Shown piece after piece: positions 45,718 to 56,196 of a stretch of DNA of 64,000 nucleotides. The translations under genes were made by a program, and so were the position numbers. Position 1 is the first letter of the stretch. Every line of letters begins with the position of its first letter. The notes under the pieces were generated by a model. It did not search any database. It had not been told where the DNA came from and saw only the letters and a list, made by a program, of their open reading frames with translations. The stretch spans positions 62,001-126,000 of the forward strand of contig JAHEBQ010000004.1 in assembly GCA_024642205.1 (NCBI GenBank), read 5' to 3'. The DNA comes from Planctomycetaceae bacterium. Lineage in GTDB: Bacteria; Planctomycetota; Planctomycetia; Pirellulales; Pirellulaceae.

Positions 45718-48177
45718 ATGCTTGATCGTACCGTTCGGATTGCGTCTTTTGGTTGTGCGCTTTTGTGTAGCACGATCCTCGTGTTGAGTTTGACGAGCGA
45801 GGCCAGGGACACGAATCACCGGGTTACGGCCTCTTCCGACACACTGACGAAACCATCATCGGTCGGTCAAACCGCTCAACAGGTCGACGGAAAAGAAGCC
45901 GATGCGGCTATCCAAACCGGCACTGGCGCGATGGGGACATCCGTCCCAATCAGGTTTTCGGATTCCCATATCACTGCAGCCAATTCAGCCCATCCGAGTT
46001 CCGCACGGCAACCGATCGCCCCAGTTCAACTGGTAACCTATCTGGCTAACCAGCCCGATGGAAATCTGGCTGATGCAGGCGGCTCAAGTTACTGGCCGAT
46101 CGCGGAAGCGTTGGTCGAACAAATCAAGTTGCTGCGAAACGTACCTGAAGTTCAGACTTGGTCTTCGCAAACCATCCGACTCCTTGAGACGATGTCGCAA
46201 GCCTCCCCCAATTCCAGTGAGCTGGATAACTGCCTGGAGCGTTTGAAGCTCCAGCTCCAAGCCGTGCCGCAACTTGTCACCGCCATTTCGAGCCGCGGTG
46301 AGCACTCCGCCGAGGCCGTTTTTGCGCATTGTGAAGTATCCCGGCTTTCGTATCGTTTGCAACGTCGAATCGCGGTTTGGCAAGCCCTGCGAAGCGTCTC
46401 AAGACAAACCGAGCAGCGTCCTACTGTCGTATTCCATTCGTTTGGTTCCGATTCGTCGATTCATTCTGCGTCCTTCAGTCGCATCAACTTTGAAGGTCTT
46501 GATCCGAACTGGGTTGAATACCTGAAACTGAAAGAGCTGCAATCGGCGTTTGGATCGTTGAACCCGAACGCCGCCGACCAAAAGAAAGTTGCGCGAAGCG
46601 TATTGGCCCGGATTTATTCTCCTTTGCTTAAACCGGAACAGGCGAAATACATTGAGCAGGTGATTGATCCGATGATCATCAGTTCGCTCAAGGCACATGC
46701 TTCGGAGCCATTCGATAAAATTGAATTGCTGAAGCAGATTGAAAATTACGAAACGCAATCTTCGTCTTTGGCAGGCTATTATCTCAACGATCAATACCAG
46801 AATCTGCTGTGGTCCAATGACCCGGCCGAACAGGCTCTCGCGGCGGAAATTCAAACTCACTATCGGAATGCCAACTTTCGATTGGTGGTGGCCGAGCGTC
46901 TGCTCAACCGGATGATTCCTGATCTTCCCACGACGGCATCGCCCGTTGCCCAGAACATCAAGGGCGCGCGCGTTTTCGGTCAAAGTCAAGTGTCCAACCA
47001 GCTGCATGTTGATCTCATACCCAATGCCAGCAAGGTTCAATTGCAGTTGGCGACCACCGGAGACGTTCGATCGGATACGATCGCAAAGACCAAGTCGTTC
47101 CGGATTCAAAATCTTGGCAAGGCCCAGTTTCAAGTCGTTCAACAGCTGACCATCAGTCCGATGGGTATCGAAGCGACGTCCCGGCCACACGCACTGTCGC
47201 GAGCAAACCAGTACGTGATTGGCCTTGAATCAAAAATGGATGATGTTCCTGTCGTCGGCTGGATGGCCCGCAAACTGGCCGCCAAAAAGTTGCGCGAAGA
47301 AGGACCTGACAACGACCGGCTGTTTCAACGCACGGTGGAGTCTTCGGCTGAGAGCCAAATGGAGCAGCAAGTCGCCGAGCAATTGGCGAAAGTTCGACAA
47401 GCCGCCTATGACAAGCTGTTTCAGCCACTTTTTGAAATGGACCTTGAACCCGAGTCCCTTCAGATGACGTCGACGGACGAGCAGGTTGTCATGCGGTACC
47501 GCTTGGCCGGACGAGACCAAATGGCTGCCAACACGTCTCGCCCACGCGACAACGGAGAGAGCCTGTTGAGTTTTCAGCTGCATCAATCGGCGATCAACAA
47601 CGCAATTGCCAGGATTGGACTCAATGGAAACGACTTTACGATTGACGAATTGACAAAGCATCTTCGCGATGTCATCGGTTCAGACCAGGTCGTTTCTTCG
47701 GACCAGGACAGTGATCGGTATGCCGAGATCGGTTTTGCCTACTTCGATCCCATGCATGTCGACTTCCAGGATGATCGGCTGAACATCACGCTGAATCTCA
47801 AATCACTGAAGATCGGGACAACGGGGAAAACTTGGAAGAATGTCTCACTGACAGCTTCCTACCGGTTTGCCGTAGACGGAATGTCCATTGAGCTTCAACA
47901 GGATGACGAAGGCACGCGGATCAGAGGAAAACGACTTCGGTTTGGTGATAAAGCGGCAATCAGTGCGGTTATGAAGGTCCTGTTCAAACAACAATATGCC
48001 TTGAATGCGTTGCCCAAGAAGCTGAGCGATCGAATCGACGGTCAACTCCTGGAGGTTTCCCAGTTCGTTGTGGTTGACGGATGGTTGGGCGTGTCGATTG
48101 ACGACCGAAAGCCCGACAGCGACCAACTGGAGCGACCGCTCACCGGCGCCATTCGCAGATTGAACCAACGACGGTGA
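45718..48177 (+). CDS. Exported protein of unknown function
   Basis: About 819 residues from the ATG at 45718; a TTG three bases earlier is possible. The signal segment is VRIASFGCALLCSTILVLSL, then TSEARD. I recognise no domain. The first half is helical (LRNVPEVQTWSSQTIRLLE, QPTVVFHSFG). The second half is mixed, with a recognisable beta-rich stretch FQVVQQLTISPMGIEATSRP and a conserved-looking VPVVGWMARKLAAKK. Near residue 460 a helical QMEQQVAEQLAKVRQAAYDK appears. It ends five bases before the convergent lipoprotein gene. It may be a planctomycete-specific envelope protein. Confidence 0.75.
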   Translation: MLDRTVRIASFGCALLCSTILVLSLTSEARDTNHRVTASSDTLTKPSSVGQTAQQVDGKEADAAIQTGTGAMGTSVPIRFSDSHITAANSAHPSSARQPIAPVQLVTYLANQPDGNLADAGGSSYWPIAEALVEQIKLLRNVPEVQTWSSQTIRLLETMSQASPNSSELDNCLERLKLQLQAVPQLVTAISSRGEHSAEAVFAHCEVSRLSYRLQRRIAVWQALRSVSRQTEQRPTVVFHSFGSDSSIHSASFSRINFEGLDPNWVEYLKLKELQSAFGSLNPNAADQKKVARSVLARIYSPLLKPEQAKYIEQVIDPMIISSLKAHASEPFDKIELLKQIENYETQSSSLAGYYLNDQYQNLLWSNDPAEQALAAEIQTHYRNANFRLVVAERLLNRMIPDLPTTASPVAQNIKGARVFGQSQVSNQLHVDLIPNASKVQLQLATTGDVRSDTIAKTKSFRIQNLGKAQFQVVQQLTISPMGIEATSRPHALSRANQYVIGLESKMDDVPVVGWMARKLAAKKLREEGPDNDRLFQRTVESSAESQMEQQVAEQLAKVRQAAYDKLFQPLFEMDLEPESLQMTSTDEQVVMRYRLAGRDQMAANTSRPRDNGESLLSFQLHQSAINNAIARIGLNGNDFTIDELTKHLRDVIGSDQVVSSDQDSDRYAEIGFAYFDPMHVDFQDDRLNITLNLKSLKIGTTGKTWKNVSLTASYRFAVDGMSIELQQDDEGTRIRGKRLRFGDKAAISAVMKVLFKQQYALNALPKKLSDRIDGQLLEVSQFVVVDGWLGVSIDDRKPDSDQLERPLTGAIRRLNQRR

Positions 48178-48182
48178 TCAAG

Positions 48183-49241
48183 TTATCGAATCGGACGCCA
48201 GACCGGTCTTTGGTTCGGTGACTTGGCGGGAATCGCAGGACTCGTTGGTGATGTGAGAGGTCCGGTCGGGGAGCCCACCGAACGGTTGGACGAGATCCTT
48301 GGCTCTCGCCACGGGGAACCATCGCTGAATTTCGTTAGCCCATCCGGGGCAGGGATCCATCGCGAGTCCTCACGGGTCCATTTCACGACCTCCGGAGCTT
48401 TTGCTGAATATCCTCGCGCCGGCGGATGGATGCGTAGCGTGCCAGAGGTTTCCAGCGGCGGACCCTCGTTGGAAACAAACCGGACGTGGAGCTCGAGGTC
48501 TTCGTTGACCGGCGTTGATTGATCCCACGGCAAGTGCAGCAGGATGCCCCGGTTATCCAATTCGTCGTTGGCAAAAAAAAGTTTCGTCTCTTCCGGAACA
48601 AACTTCCAAAGGCCGATCCGTTGCCGATCAGGCGTTTCAGCTTTGTCGATGACGCTGATCGTCAATTCACCCGCCTGCAATTCGACATGGCCATCGGCCG
48701 TTAATGGTTGAACCAGCAAATCGACTCCGTCGTCCCCCGGGATTTCATCGACGTCCCGACCGCGCGTCGTTGCCCGGTGAATCGCAATTTCGGTGATTTC
48801 CCGGGCCTCGTTGATAACCTGCGGCATTGCGACTTCGATGTCAGATGAGCCCGGTGTGACCGGAGCGTTGAACAATAAACTGGATCCATCGGCATCCGGT
48901 ATGGGCGAGGGAAGAGGATCTGAATTCCCGGGAATGCTGACATCGGGCCGGGGCGTTGAGTTATCCAGATTCCCGCCGGATCTCCCGCTTTGAATTGGGA
49001 CACCATCTCCGTAGTTTATTTCACCTTCGTAAATGATGCCGCCATCGTAATACGATTCGCCAGTCGTTTGACCTTCGTCAAGCTGGCTTATAACGCCATC
49101 GTATTTTGACTTCAGCAAATAGTACTTGTCTTCAAGATCGAGAATTTCCGCGCGCAGAAGTGCCGTCTCTCGATTGACTCGGGGGTTGGATCTGCATCCA
49201 ATCGCCATGAGGCACAAAAGAGTTACGAGAAAAAGACGCAT
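48183..49241 (-). CDS. Predicted lipoprotein of unknown function with coiled-coil start
   Basis: 352 residues. The lipobox LCLMAIGC near residue 16 marks a lipoprotein. After it is a coiled-coil-like stretch (LLRAEILDLEDKYYLLKSKYD), then a Gly/Ser/Pro-rich linker. A beta-rich C-terminal half follows (GHVELQAGELTISVIDKAET, LFFANDELDNRGILLHLPWD). It ends with another proline-rich tail. No family recognised. The gene converges with the exported protein gene, leaving five bases between stops. Confidence 0.75.
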   Translation of the reverse strand: MRLFLVTLLCLMAIGCRSNPRVNRETALLRAEILDLEDKYYLLKSKYDGVISQLDEGQTTGESYYDGGIIYEGEINYGDGVPIQSGRSGGNLDNSTPRPDVSIPGNSDPLPSPIPDADGSSLLFNAPVTPGSSDIEVAMPQVINEAREITEIAIHRATTRGRDVDEIPGDDGVDLLVQPLTADGHVELQAGELTISVIDKAETPDRQRIGLWKFVPEETKLFFANDELDNRGILLHLPWDQSTPVNEDLELHVRFVSNEGPPLETSGTLRIHPPARGYSAKAPEVVKWTREDSRWIPAPDGLTKFSDGSPWREPRISSNRSVGSPTGPLTSPTSPAIPAKSPNQRPVWRPIR

Positions 49242-49457
49242 GGGAAAGAACGACCTTCAAAACCAGAATTTCGAAAACGTGTCTTTACGGGAATTACCAG
49301 ATTCGCGGCAATCCCAGTTTTCGAAACCAGGTCAGGATCAAGATTTGCGTCTGGCATCGATCGACGCTAGCACAACCGAAACAGGCCCGACTTGGCTTGT
49401 TCACCAGTCATCGTAGCTATCCGATTACCACGGTGGAGCCTGGTGGCCGGTGACGTG

Positions 49458-49883
49458 TCAATCCAATTGAATCTCGACCTCAAGCACCGGCTCGACTTTG
49501 AGCGAATTCGTGATGAAGCAGGTATGTTCGGCTTTTTCCAGTAAGCGTTGTGCCCGATCGGCGTCTGCGTCAGCGGGAATTTTCAACGTTGCTTTGATGT
49601 TGATTTCCGTAAACTGCATCGCCCGCTCGATCTTGTCGAGGGTTCCCGTGACGTGGCACTTCAAATCGGTCCATTGGTAACGGGACGCCGCCGCAATCGC
49701 CTTGAACGAAAGCACGAAGCAATCGGCAACCGCACCGACCAGCAGGTCCTCCGGGGACCACTGTTCTCCGGTGCCACCAAACTCCAGCGGCGGACCGGAG
49801 ACGATGGTGGCAAGTCCATCGGCGTTAAGGTCGACCAGTTCATCAGGCTTGACGGTCGCAGTAACGGAATATTGGTGACTCAT
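49458..49883 (-). CDS. OsmC-family peroxiredoxin-like protein
   Basis: 141 residues. The two catalytic cysteines are Cys55 in LLVGAVADCFVLSF and Cys122 in EHTCFITNSLK, the usual OsmC/Ohr pair. It reduces organic hydroperoxides, with a thiol donor that is not visible here. It is encoded on the same strand as clpP1, 14 bases from its end. There is no sign of a MarR-type OhrR regulator adjacent. Confidence 0.92.
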   Translation of the reverse strand: MSHQYSVTATVKPDELVDLNADGLATIVSGPPLEFGGTGEQWSPEDLLVGAVADCFVLSFKAIAAASRYQWTDLKCHVTGTLDKIERAMQFTEINIKATLKIPADADADRAQRLLEKAEHTCFITNSLKVEPVLEVEIQLD

Positions 49884-49896
49884 GGCGTTTTCGTTC

Positions 49897-50490
49897 TTAC
49901 CGGGTTTCGCCGAGGCTGGTAACCACGCGGTCGATCAAGTTAAATTCTCTGGCTTCTTCGGCGGTCATAAAGTTGTCGCGATCGGTGTTGGCTTCGATTT
50001 CCTCGAGCGTTTTTCCGGTGTGTTTGACCTGCAACAGGTTCAATCGTTCTTTGACCCGTCGAAGTTCTTTCCGGTGGATCATGATTTCTTCGGCCGTTCC
50101 CTGCATGCCGGCAAGTGGCTGGTGGATCATGATGCTCGCATTGGGCAGAGCAAACCGTTTTCCCGCTGTCCCTGCCGTCAACAGCATGGCGCCCATCGAA
50201 GCGGCCTGTCCCAGGCAATACGTGGCCACGTCGCAGGAGATGAACTGCATCGTATCGTAGATTGCCAGTCCGGCGGTGACACTTCCGCCAGGTGAATTAA
50301 TGTAAAGGTGAATATCTTTTTTGGGATCTTCTGACTGAAGGAACAACATTTGTGCGACCAGAGAGTTCGCCAGATCGGCGGTCACCTGCTGACCAAGAAA
50401 AATGATGCGGTCCTTCAATAGCCGACTGTAGATGTCGTAGACCCGTTCTTCGCGACCTGAATTGTCGACCACGTAGGGAACGTATGACAT
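49897..50490 (-). CDS. clpP: ATP-dependent Clp protease proteolytic subunit 1
   Basis: 197 residues from the ATG at 50490, which has GGAG nine bases upstream; an alternative TTG three codons earlier is less likely. The catalytic triad is Ser98 (GQAASMGAM), His123 (IMIHQP) and Asp172 (TDRDNFM). [20 protein letters not shown] is the family signature. With ClpX/ClpC ATPases it degrades misfolded or tagged proteins. The second clpP lies directly upstream on the same strand and tig beyond it. Two different ClpP subunits may form mixed heptamers. Confidence 0.97.
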   Translation of the reverse strand: MSYVPYVVDNSGREERVYDIYSRLLKDRIIFLGQQVTADLANSLVAQMLFLQSEDPKKDIHLYINSPGGSVTAGLAIYDTMQFISCDVATYCLGQAASMGAMLLTAGTAGKRFALPNASIMIHQPLAGMQGTAEEIMIHRKELRRVKERLNLLQVKHTGKTLEEIEANTDRDNFMTAEEAREFNLIDRVVTSLGETR

Positions 50491-50635
50491 GGAATGCAAC
50501 TCCGATTGACCGGTTGATTGAATGTTAGTTGAAAATGGGTTGGGCCGAAGGTATTGGCCCGCTTGAACGTCGCGTCTGCACGGACATTTGATTTGGCACC
50601 GGATTCAGAATGACGCTCCAAACCCGGGTTGTCGC

Positions 50636-51292
50636 TTATTCGTCGTCATCGTCGTCGGCGCTGCCTTGACGAATGGTCAACTCATCCACGATGCCGTAGG
50701 TCTTGGCCTGTTCGGCTGTCAGGAAGAAATCGCGATTGGTGTCATGCGCAATTTGCTCAACGGTCTGTCCGGTGTGCTTGGCGAGAATCTCATTGAGAAC
50801 GGTGCGGTTACGCAGGATTTCATCGGCCTGGATTTCGATATCGCTGACCTGGCCACCCACACCGCCGTGGGGTTGATGAATCATGACTCGCGAGTTGGGC
50901 AGGCAAAACCGTTTTCCCTTGGTTCCGCCAGCCAGCAGGACAGCTGCTCCACTGGCGGCCTGGCCAACGCAGAACGTCGCAACAGGACACGACATGATTT
51001 GCATGACGTCGTAGATCGCAAGCGTCGCGATGACGTCGCCACCGGGTGAGTTGAGATAGAAGTTGATCGGTTTCTTTTTGTTTTCGCTTTGAAGGTAGAG
51101 CAACTTCATGACCAGTTCATTCGCGTTACCGGTGTGAATTTCACCTTGCAGGAACACGATTCGGTTCTCCAGCAAAAGATCACCCAACGTCATTTGACGT
51201 TGTCGCTGATAGGACGCTGAAGAATAGGAGTTTTGAAGTTCAGAAAGCGGGTCCCGAATGACCGATCCAGTACTTGAGGCGAGGTTACCCAT
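50636..51292 (-). CDS. clpP: ATP-dependent Clp protease proteolytic subunit 2
   Basis: About 218 residues from the ATG at 51292; the frame is open to 51379, but the extra residues look non-coding. Catalytic residues Ser114 (GQAASGAAV), His139 (VMIHQP) and Asp188 (TNRDFF) are present. YLNSPGGDVIATLAIYDVM is the signature. It differs from ClpP1 in a longer N-terminus (RQMTLGDLLLENRIVFLQG) and an acidic end (SADDDDDE). Both copies look active. It lies between clpP1 and tig, 145 bases from clpP1 and 591 bases after tig. Confidence 0.96.
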   Translation of the reverse strand: MGNLASSTGSVIRDPLSELQNSYSSASYQRQRQMTLGDLLLENRIVFLQGEIHTGNANELVMKLLYLQSENKKKPINFYLNSPGGDVIATLAIYDVMQIMSCPVATFCVGQAASGAAVLLAGGTKGKRFCLPNSRVMIHQPHGGVGGQVSDIEIQADEILRNRTVLNEILAKHTGQTVEQIAHDTNRDFFLTAEQAKTYGIVDELTIRQGSADDDDDE

Positions 51293-51883
51293 TGCTGATC
51301 CGTGATTGATTGGTGAGTTGCCGTTGACGACAAAGTTCTTTTCAAGCGTATTGACGTGACAACGCGGGAACCGATTCAATTCGATTTCCGATCGTCATGC
51401 AATAAGGCTATCGCGATTACAAAATGGAGACAAGACGAGATTCAAGTCGATTGGACACTCGAGAATGACGACAGCTCGAACGAGCGGTAGTCGTTTCAAT
51501 CCGGTTTCGTGAAACCGGCGTTGTGAACAACATTTCACGCCGAAAAACTGTCTCATGCGCGATCAGGTTTAACAGCATGGACAGTTGGACGGAGTCGTCC
51601 GGTAAGGGACGCCGCGACACCTGTGAAACAGTCATGAGCCGACAGGCTCTAGGGAACGTTCTCGCGGTGTCGGCTTTGAGATGACTCCGAATTCAACCGC
51701 TTATTCCGCTGCCGGACACCGGAAATCAATTGCCGGCGGCAAACCTTGGGCGCAACCGCGACAGGCTACTTTAAAAGGAACCAACCCACACCCGGGGGTA
51801 ACCCGCCGGGAGTAAAGCACGCTCAGCCTTGCCTTGTCACAAACACCTGGAACGATTCGCCCCAGGATTGCCACGTCGTCAAT
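51293..51883. other. Intergenic region between tig and clpP2 with hairpins
   Basis: 591 bases on the transcription path from tig to clpP2 (minus). CCGGTTTC (51501-51508) and GAAACCGG (51511-51518) form a perfect eight-base hairpin with a two-base loop. AGCCGACA (51637-51644) pairs with TGTCGGCT (51668-51675). No T run follows, so these are not simple terminators. A heat-shock promoter or leader may be hidden here. No gene is evident. Confidence 0.5.
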
Positions 51884-53356
51884 CTAATCTCGTTCCGGCT
51901 TCATGCCTGGTACGGGTTCGGCTTCACCTCCATCGTACTTGGCTTCGGGGATTTGATTTTTTCGGCCAGCGGCGAAGTACGTCAAAGCCGTGGTATCGGG
52001 TTTCGGATTCGTCTCGTATTCGGTCCCTTTGAACGCCGCGCTTTCTGTGATCAGATCGATAACTTTTCTTTCGATGATCATATTACGGAGCGAGTCCATT
52101 TGACCGGCTCGTTCCAGTCGAGCTCTTACTCGACGCGGAGAGTCCTGCTGCTGCATCGCGATCCGGGCGATTTCGATTTCATAGTCCCCGGGTTCGTCCT
52201 CAACCTTTTCTTCTTCCGCGATTCGTTCGAGAATAAAGTGTTCTTTGAGCAACGTTTCGGTTTTTTCGAGGATGTTTTTGCGAAGCGTATTTTCCCGAGC
52301 GACCAGTTCCTGTTCAGAAAAACCGCTGGATCGCATTTCCATCACGGCTCGGTCCAGTTCGCGTCGAGACTGACGTCGGAGCAAGTCGGGAGGCAATTCC
52401 CAGTCCGCGGATTCGGTCAGAACCTTGCTGATCTGGTTCCGAATGGTCTCACGTTGGGCATACTGTAATCGTTCTTCCATCGACGAACGTACCAGCTCTT
52501 TGAGTTTGTCGACCGACTCGAGTCCAAGTTGCGAGGCGATTTCTTCGGGGGTTTTGCCTTCGACTCGTTTGACATCGAGGATTTCAAACTCGAGTTCAAT
52601 CGTCTTGCCACGAAGATTCTCATTTTCAGCATGTTCACTGATTTCGACGTTCACGGTCTTCCGGTCGTCGGCATGGGCACCGATCAGAAGTTTGTCAAAT
52701 CCCTCCACCGTCGCATCTGCGAGACTGAGGGTCGGACGAACTTGAATCAGCTGCTCGTCTTTGGTGTTGATGTCTTCTCCATCGAAACGACTGGTGATAT
52801 TGCAAACCACATAGTCCGAGGCCTTAACAGCATCGTCGACAGGAGCCAGATCAGAAAATTGTTGAGCCAGGTTGCCGATGTGGGAGTCGATGTCGGCATC
52901 GGTGAATTCACGCTCCGGCCGCTCGAGTGCAAGTCCTTTCCATTTCGGAAGGTCAAACTCGGGCCGAACTTCGATGTTGAATTCGTAAGTCAAATCGCCT
53001 TCTTCGGGAATAACGACCTGCTCGAAATCAAGATCGGGCTCGCTGATTGCAGAAAAATCTTCTGTTTCGCTAACCTGTGAGAGACTGTCCATCAAAATCG
53101 AACCCTTCACCTGGCCCGATAGCTGCTTGCGAAATTTCTTTTCCACCAACTGCCGCGGTGCTTTGCCGATTCGAAATCCAGGGACTTCGGCCTTCGGTAC
53201 GAGTTCATCAAATTGCTTGGAAAAATATCTTTCGATATCGCCACGTGGAACCGTCACGGTCACGTGTCGTTCGCAGGCACTTGTCTGTTTGACTTCAACC
53301 GAAAGGTTCAGTTTTGTTTTTTCTTCGGCTTCTGCTTCACTTGTCTCGGTATTCAC
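51884..53356 (-). CDS. tig: Trigger factor
   Basis: 490 residues, near the usual 430 to 480. The GTG start at 53356 has AGGA about eight bases before. N-terminal ribosome-binding domain: VPGFRIGKAPRQLVEKKFRK carries the GFRxGxxP signature that docks at L23. A PPIase-like domain and a long helical C-terminal chaperone domain follow (LLRRQSRRELDRAVMEMRSSG). It folds nascent chains and works with ClpP, encoded next on the same strand; a tig-clpP order is standard, though clpX is missing. Confidence 0.96.
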   Translation of the reverse strand: MNTETSEAEAEEKTKLNLSVEVKQTSACERHVTVTVPRGDIERYFSKQFDELVPKAEVPGFRIGKAPRQLVEKKFRKQLSGQVKGSILMDSLSQVSETEDFSAISEPDLDFEQVVIPEEGDLTYEFNIEVRPEFDLPKWKGLALERPEREFTDADIDSHIGNLAQQFSDLAPVDDAVKASDYVVCNITSRFDGEDINTKDEQLIQVRPTLSLADATVEGFDKLLIGAHADDRKTVNVEISEHAENENLRGKTIELEFEILDVKRVEGKTPEEIASQLGLESVDKLKELVRSSMEERLQYAQRETIRNQISKVLTESADWELPPDLLRRQSRRELDRAVMEMRSSGFSEQELVARENTLRKNILEKTETLLKEHFILERIAEEEKVEDEPGDYEIEIARIAMQQQDSPRRVRARLERAGQMDSLRNMIIERKVIDLITESAAFKGTEYETNPKPDTTALTYFAAGRKNQIPEAKYDGGEAEPVPGMKPERD

Positions 53357-53789
<433 letters not shown>

Positions 53790-54287
53790 AATGAGGAATC
53801 CAGCTGTTCAAAAATTCGCAGCATCGTCCCAATTGTCAAAATCGGATTATACGCCGGGATAATCAGGCTGCAAGTGCTCCCGCAGTCCCGACGACCGGAT
53901 AAGTCTAGCATCAAAATATTTGATCTTCTTCAACCAATTCCTTAAACTACGGCAATCTTTGAACCCAATGTCTGTCCTGTTGTCCAACTTGTGTTATCCA
54001 ACCTGGAATCATCCAGCCTTCTGGCTCCGGCGGTCGTGCCTGTTTGCCAGAGAACATTATCGCAGAATGCGGATTGGGCCAGATTCGAAGATCACGGCAG
54101 CCGATCGGATAAAAGTGTGGTTTTTGACTTAAGCTGGCCTGATTGCCAATAATCTGGCATCAATGGATAGATGGTAGCCAATGTTGACTTTTGGGTTGGA
54201 TGTTGGTCGAATTGGTCTGTCATTCGCGGACTGCCATGAACGACGAGGCGACGGAAAGAGTTAAATGGATTCGAATCGAGGAAAAGC
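53790..54287. other. Intergenic region between tRNA-Gly and the FHA gene
   Basis: 498 bases. Apart from the possible tRNA promoter, I see no gene, terminator or repeat. Confidence 0.5.
53811..53839 (-). promoter_or_regulatory. Possible promoter of tRNA-Gly
   Basis: On the minus strand a perfect TTGACA (53839-53834) is followed after 17 bases by AATTTT (53816-53811), 22 bases before the tRNA start. The -10 is weak, so the call is tentative. Confidence 0.35.
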
Positions 54288-55235
54288 ATGCTCAACGCAA
54301 AACTAGTCGTTGTCGGTGGTGATGCCAAGAAAGCTGAAGTTCAGCTCAAACTACCGACGGTCATTGGCCGCGGTAAAGAGGCAGGTTTGACGGTCCCGCA
54401 TGCGTTGGTCAGTCGTCGACACACTGAAATCTTCGAGCGAGAAGGGCGTCTATTCGTTCGAGACTTGGGGTCACTCAATGGAACCTATGTCAACAACACC
54501 CGGATCGAAAACGACCAGCCCCTTGAGCCGAATCAACTCTTGACGCTTGGAAACATAACGTTTCGGGCGGTTTACGAAATCGAAACGCATGACACGGCGT
54601 GCGTCTTGTCCACGGCAGAAACGGTTTCGATAGATGAAATCAAAACGCTTCGCGGCGTCGACGTTAATGATGTGATTGAGATTCAAACGCCTGATGGAAA
54701 AGAACAAGTTTCTTCCATCAGCGATGTTGTCTCTTTTGATGAGACTGTACCGGTCGACATGATTTCGTCTGAAAACCAACCGGTTGATTCGTTGAAACCA
54801 GATTCCGTTCCGGAAACCGGGCGGGAATTCGTAGAGCATGTCGCGCCGGCCAAATGGGCAGATCCAGCGAACCACCGGAACGGACCGGACTTTCTTGACG
54901 ATGACGAAGGTGGGAATTTCACGGCGGGAGACACCGACAAGAGCTTCCTTGATAGAACGACAAGCGATGGCTCAGCCATTGGAATCTCGGGATTCTCACT
55001 CGAATTGGGTGAAGCTGATTCTGCCAGTAAGTCCGTTTCGGCGAGCGCTTTGGATGAACTTCCGGTCGGACGACCTGCCGCGAGTTCTGTGGGGAGCATC
55101 GACACGGGAGAAGACGTCAAGAAATCGGTAAGTCAGATTGACCCCGATGCGATCGATTTGGGTGTCGAGGAAAAGAAAGCCAGGATCGAAGCGGATTCAC
55201 GTTTGGGGTCTTTTCTCAAGAAGCTGCCCAGGTAA
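54288..55235 (+). CDS. FHA domain protein with acidic low-complexity tail
   Basis: 315 residues; the ATG follows GAGGAAAAG. The forkhead-associated domain occupies about residues 1-100, with TVIGRGKEAGLTVPHALVSRRHTEIFE and LGSLNGTYVNN holding the phosphopeptide contacts. The remaining two thirds is acidic, Ser/Asp/Glu-rich and probably disordered (e.g. DTACVLSTAETVSIDEIKTL). It ends with a short RLGSFLKKLPR. It is likely a phosphothreonine-reading scaffold in kinase signalling. A sigma-factor gene follows 271 bases later on the same strand. Confidence 0.87.
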   Translation: MLNAKLVVVGGDAKKAEVQLKLPTVIGRGKEAGLTVPHALVSRRHTEIFEREGRLFVRDLGSLNGTYVNNTRIENDQPLEPNQLLTLGNITFRAVYEIETHDTACVLSTAETVSIDEIKTLRGVDVNDVIEIQTPDGKEQVSSISDVVSFDETVPVDMISSENQPVDSLKPDSVPETGREFVEHVAPAKWADPANHRNGPDFLDDDEGGNFTAGDTDKSFLDRTTSDGSAIGISGFSLELGEADSASKSVSASALDELPVGRPAASSVGSIDTGEDVKKSVSQIDPDAIDLGVEEKKARIEADSRLGSFLKKLPR

Positions 55236-55506
55236 TTCCTCCCTCCAGCGCCTTTGAACGCAACATCCGGTGAAGTCGCAGCCGACCTTTGCGATCGGCA
55301 AGGATAATATTCGCTGGGCGTAACCGCCAGTTTCATGGAATCGAAGCGGCCGTTACCTTGTTCGATCACATTCAACCAGCGTGTCCTCGTGCCGACTCGA
55401 AACCGGGCCAGTTGGCTTCCGGAGTCGCCAATGCGCTACCTCTCCTTGCAATTTGAATTCGCTTCATTCACCATCGATGCATTGCCAAACTCCCGAAAGC
55501 GGAATT

Positions 55507-56148
55507 ATGAAACGATCCAATGAAATTGATCGGATGCTGATCGCCCGGATTCGTTCCGGTGATTCCGATGCCTGGACCGACTTGATCGCCCGCTACGAAG
55601 GCCGTTTGTTGGCATTTGTCGACAGCCGACTGTCCAATCGTTCTGCGAGTGAAGACATTGTTCAGGAGGCATTTGTAGGATTCCTGAACAGTCTCCCCAA
55701 TTATGACGGACGCCGAGCGCTGGAAAGCTACCTGTTCTCAATCTGTGCCTACAAGTTGACCGATTATCTTCGTCGCGAGGGACGTCGTCCGGCGATTCCA
55801 CTTTCCGCCGGACCTGACTCCAGTGGCCAATGGCAATTGACTGGCAATGCCCGCCCTGCGAGCAGCATCGCCAGGAGCGTTGAACGAAAACGAATCGAAG
55901 AAGACGCCATCATCGAAGCCATCGGGTCGCAGGTCGAAAAGTGGAAAGAAAAAGGGGACTGGACCAAGCTAAAGTGCATGGAGTTGCTAATCGTCCGGGG
56001 CCGATCCAACAAAGATGTCGCCGAAACATTGGGGATTACTGAGCAGCAGGTCGCAAATTTCAAATTTGATTTTCTCTCCCGGTTGCGAACGCTGATCAAA
56101 CGGCAGGGGCTCTCCCAGGAAGTGTTCCCGGAACTTTACGAGGAGTAA
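55507..56148 (+). CDS. ECF-like RNA polymerase sigma factor
   Basis: About 213 residues from the ATG at 55507; a longer frame from 55381 is improbable. Region 2 is seen in LIARIRSGDSDAWTDLIARYE, SASEDIVQEAFVGFLNSLP and YLFSICAYKLTDYLRREGR. Region 4 is seen in KDVAETLGITEQQVANFKFDFLSRL. The linker between them is longer than in most ECF factors. No anti-sigma factor gene is adjacent: upstream is an FHA protein and downstream a convergent small membrane protein. Planctomycetes encode many such factors. Confidence 0.87.
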   Translation: MKRSNEIDRMLIARIRSGDSDAWTDLIARYEGRLLAFVDSRLSNRSASEDIVQEAFVGFLNSLPNYDGRRALESYLFSICAYKLTDYLRREGRRPAIPLSAGPDSSGQWQLTGNARPASSIARSVERKRIEEDAIIEAIGSQVEKWKEKGDWTKLKCMELLIVRGRSNKDVAETLGITEQQVANFKFDFLSRLRTLIKRQGLSQEVFPELYEE

Positions 56149-56196
56149 CGACCCATCCGTTCCAGTGTTCTGCCTGCCAGGATCGTCATGCCTGTG

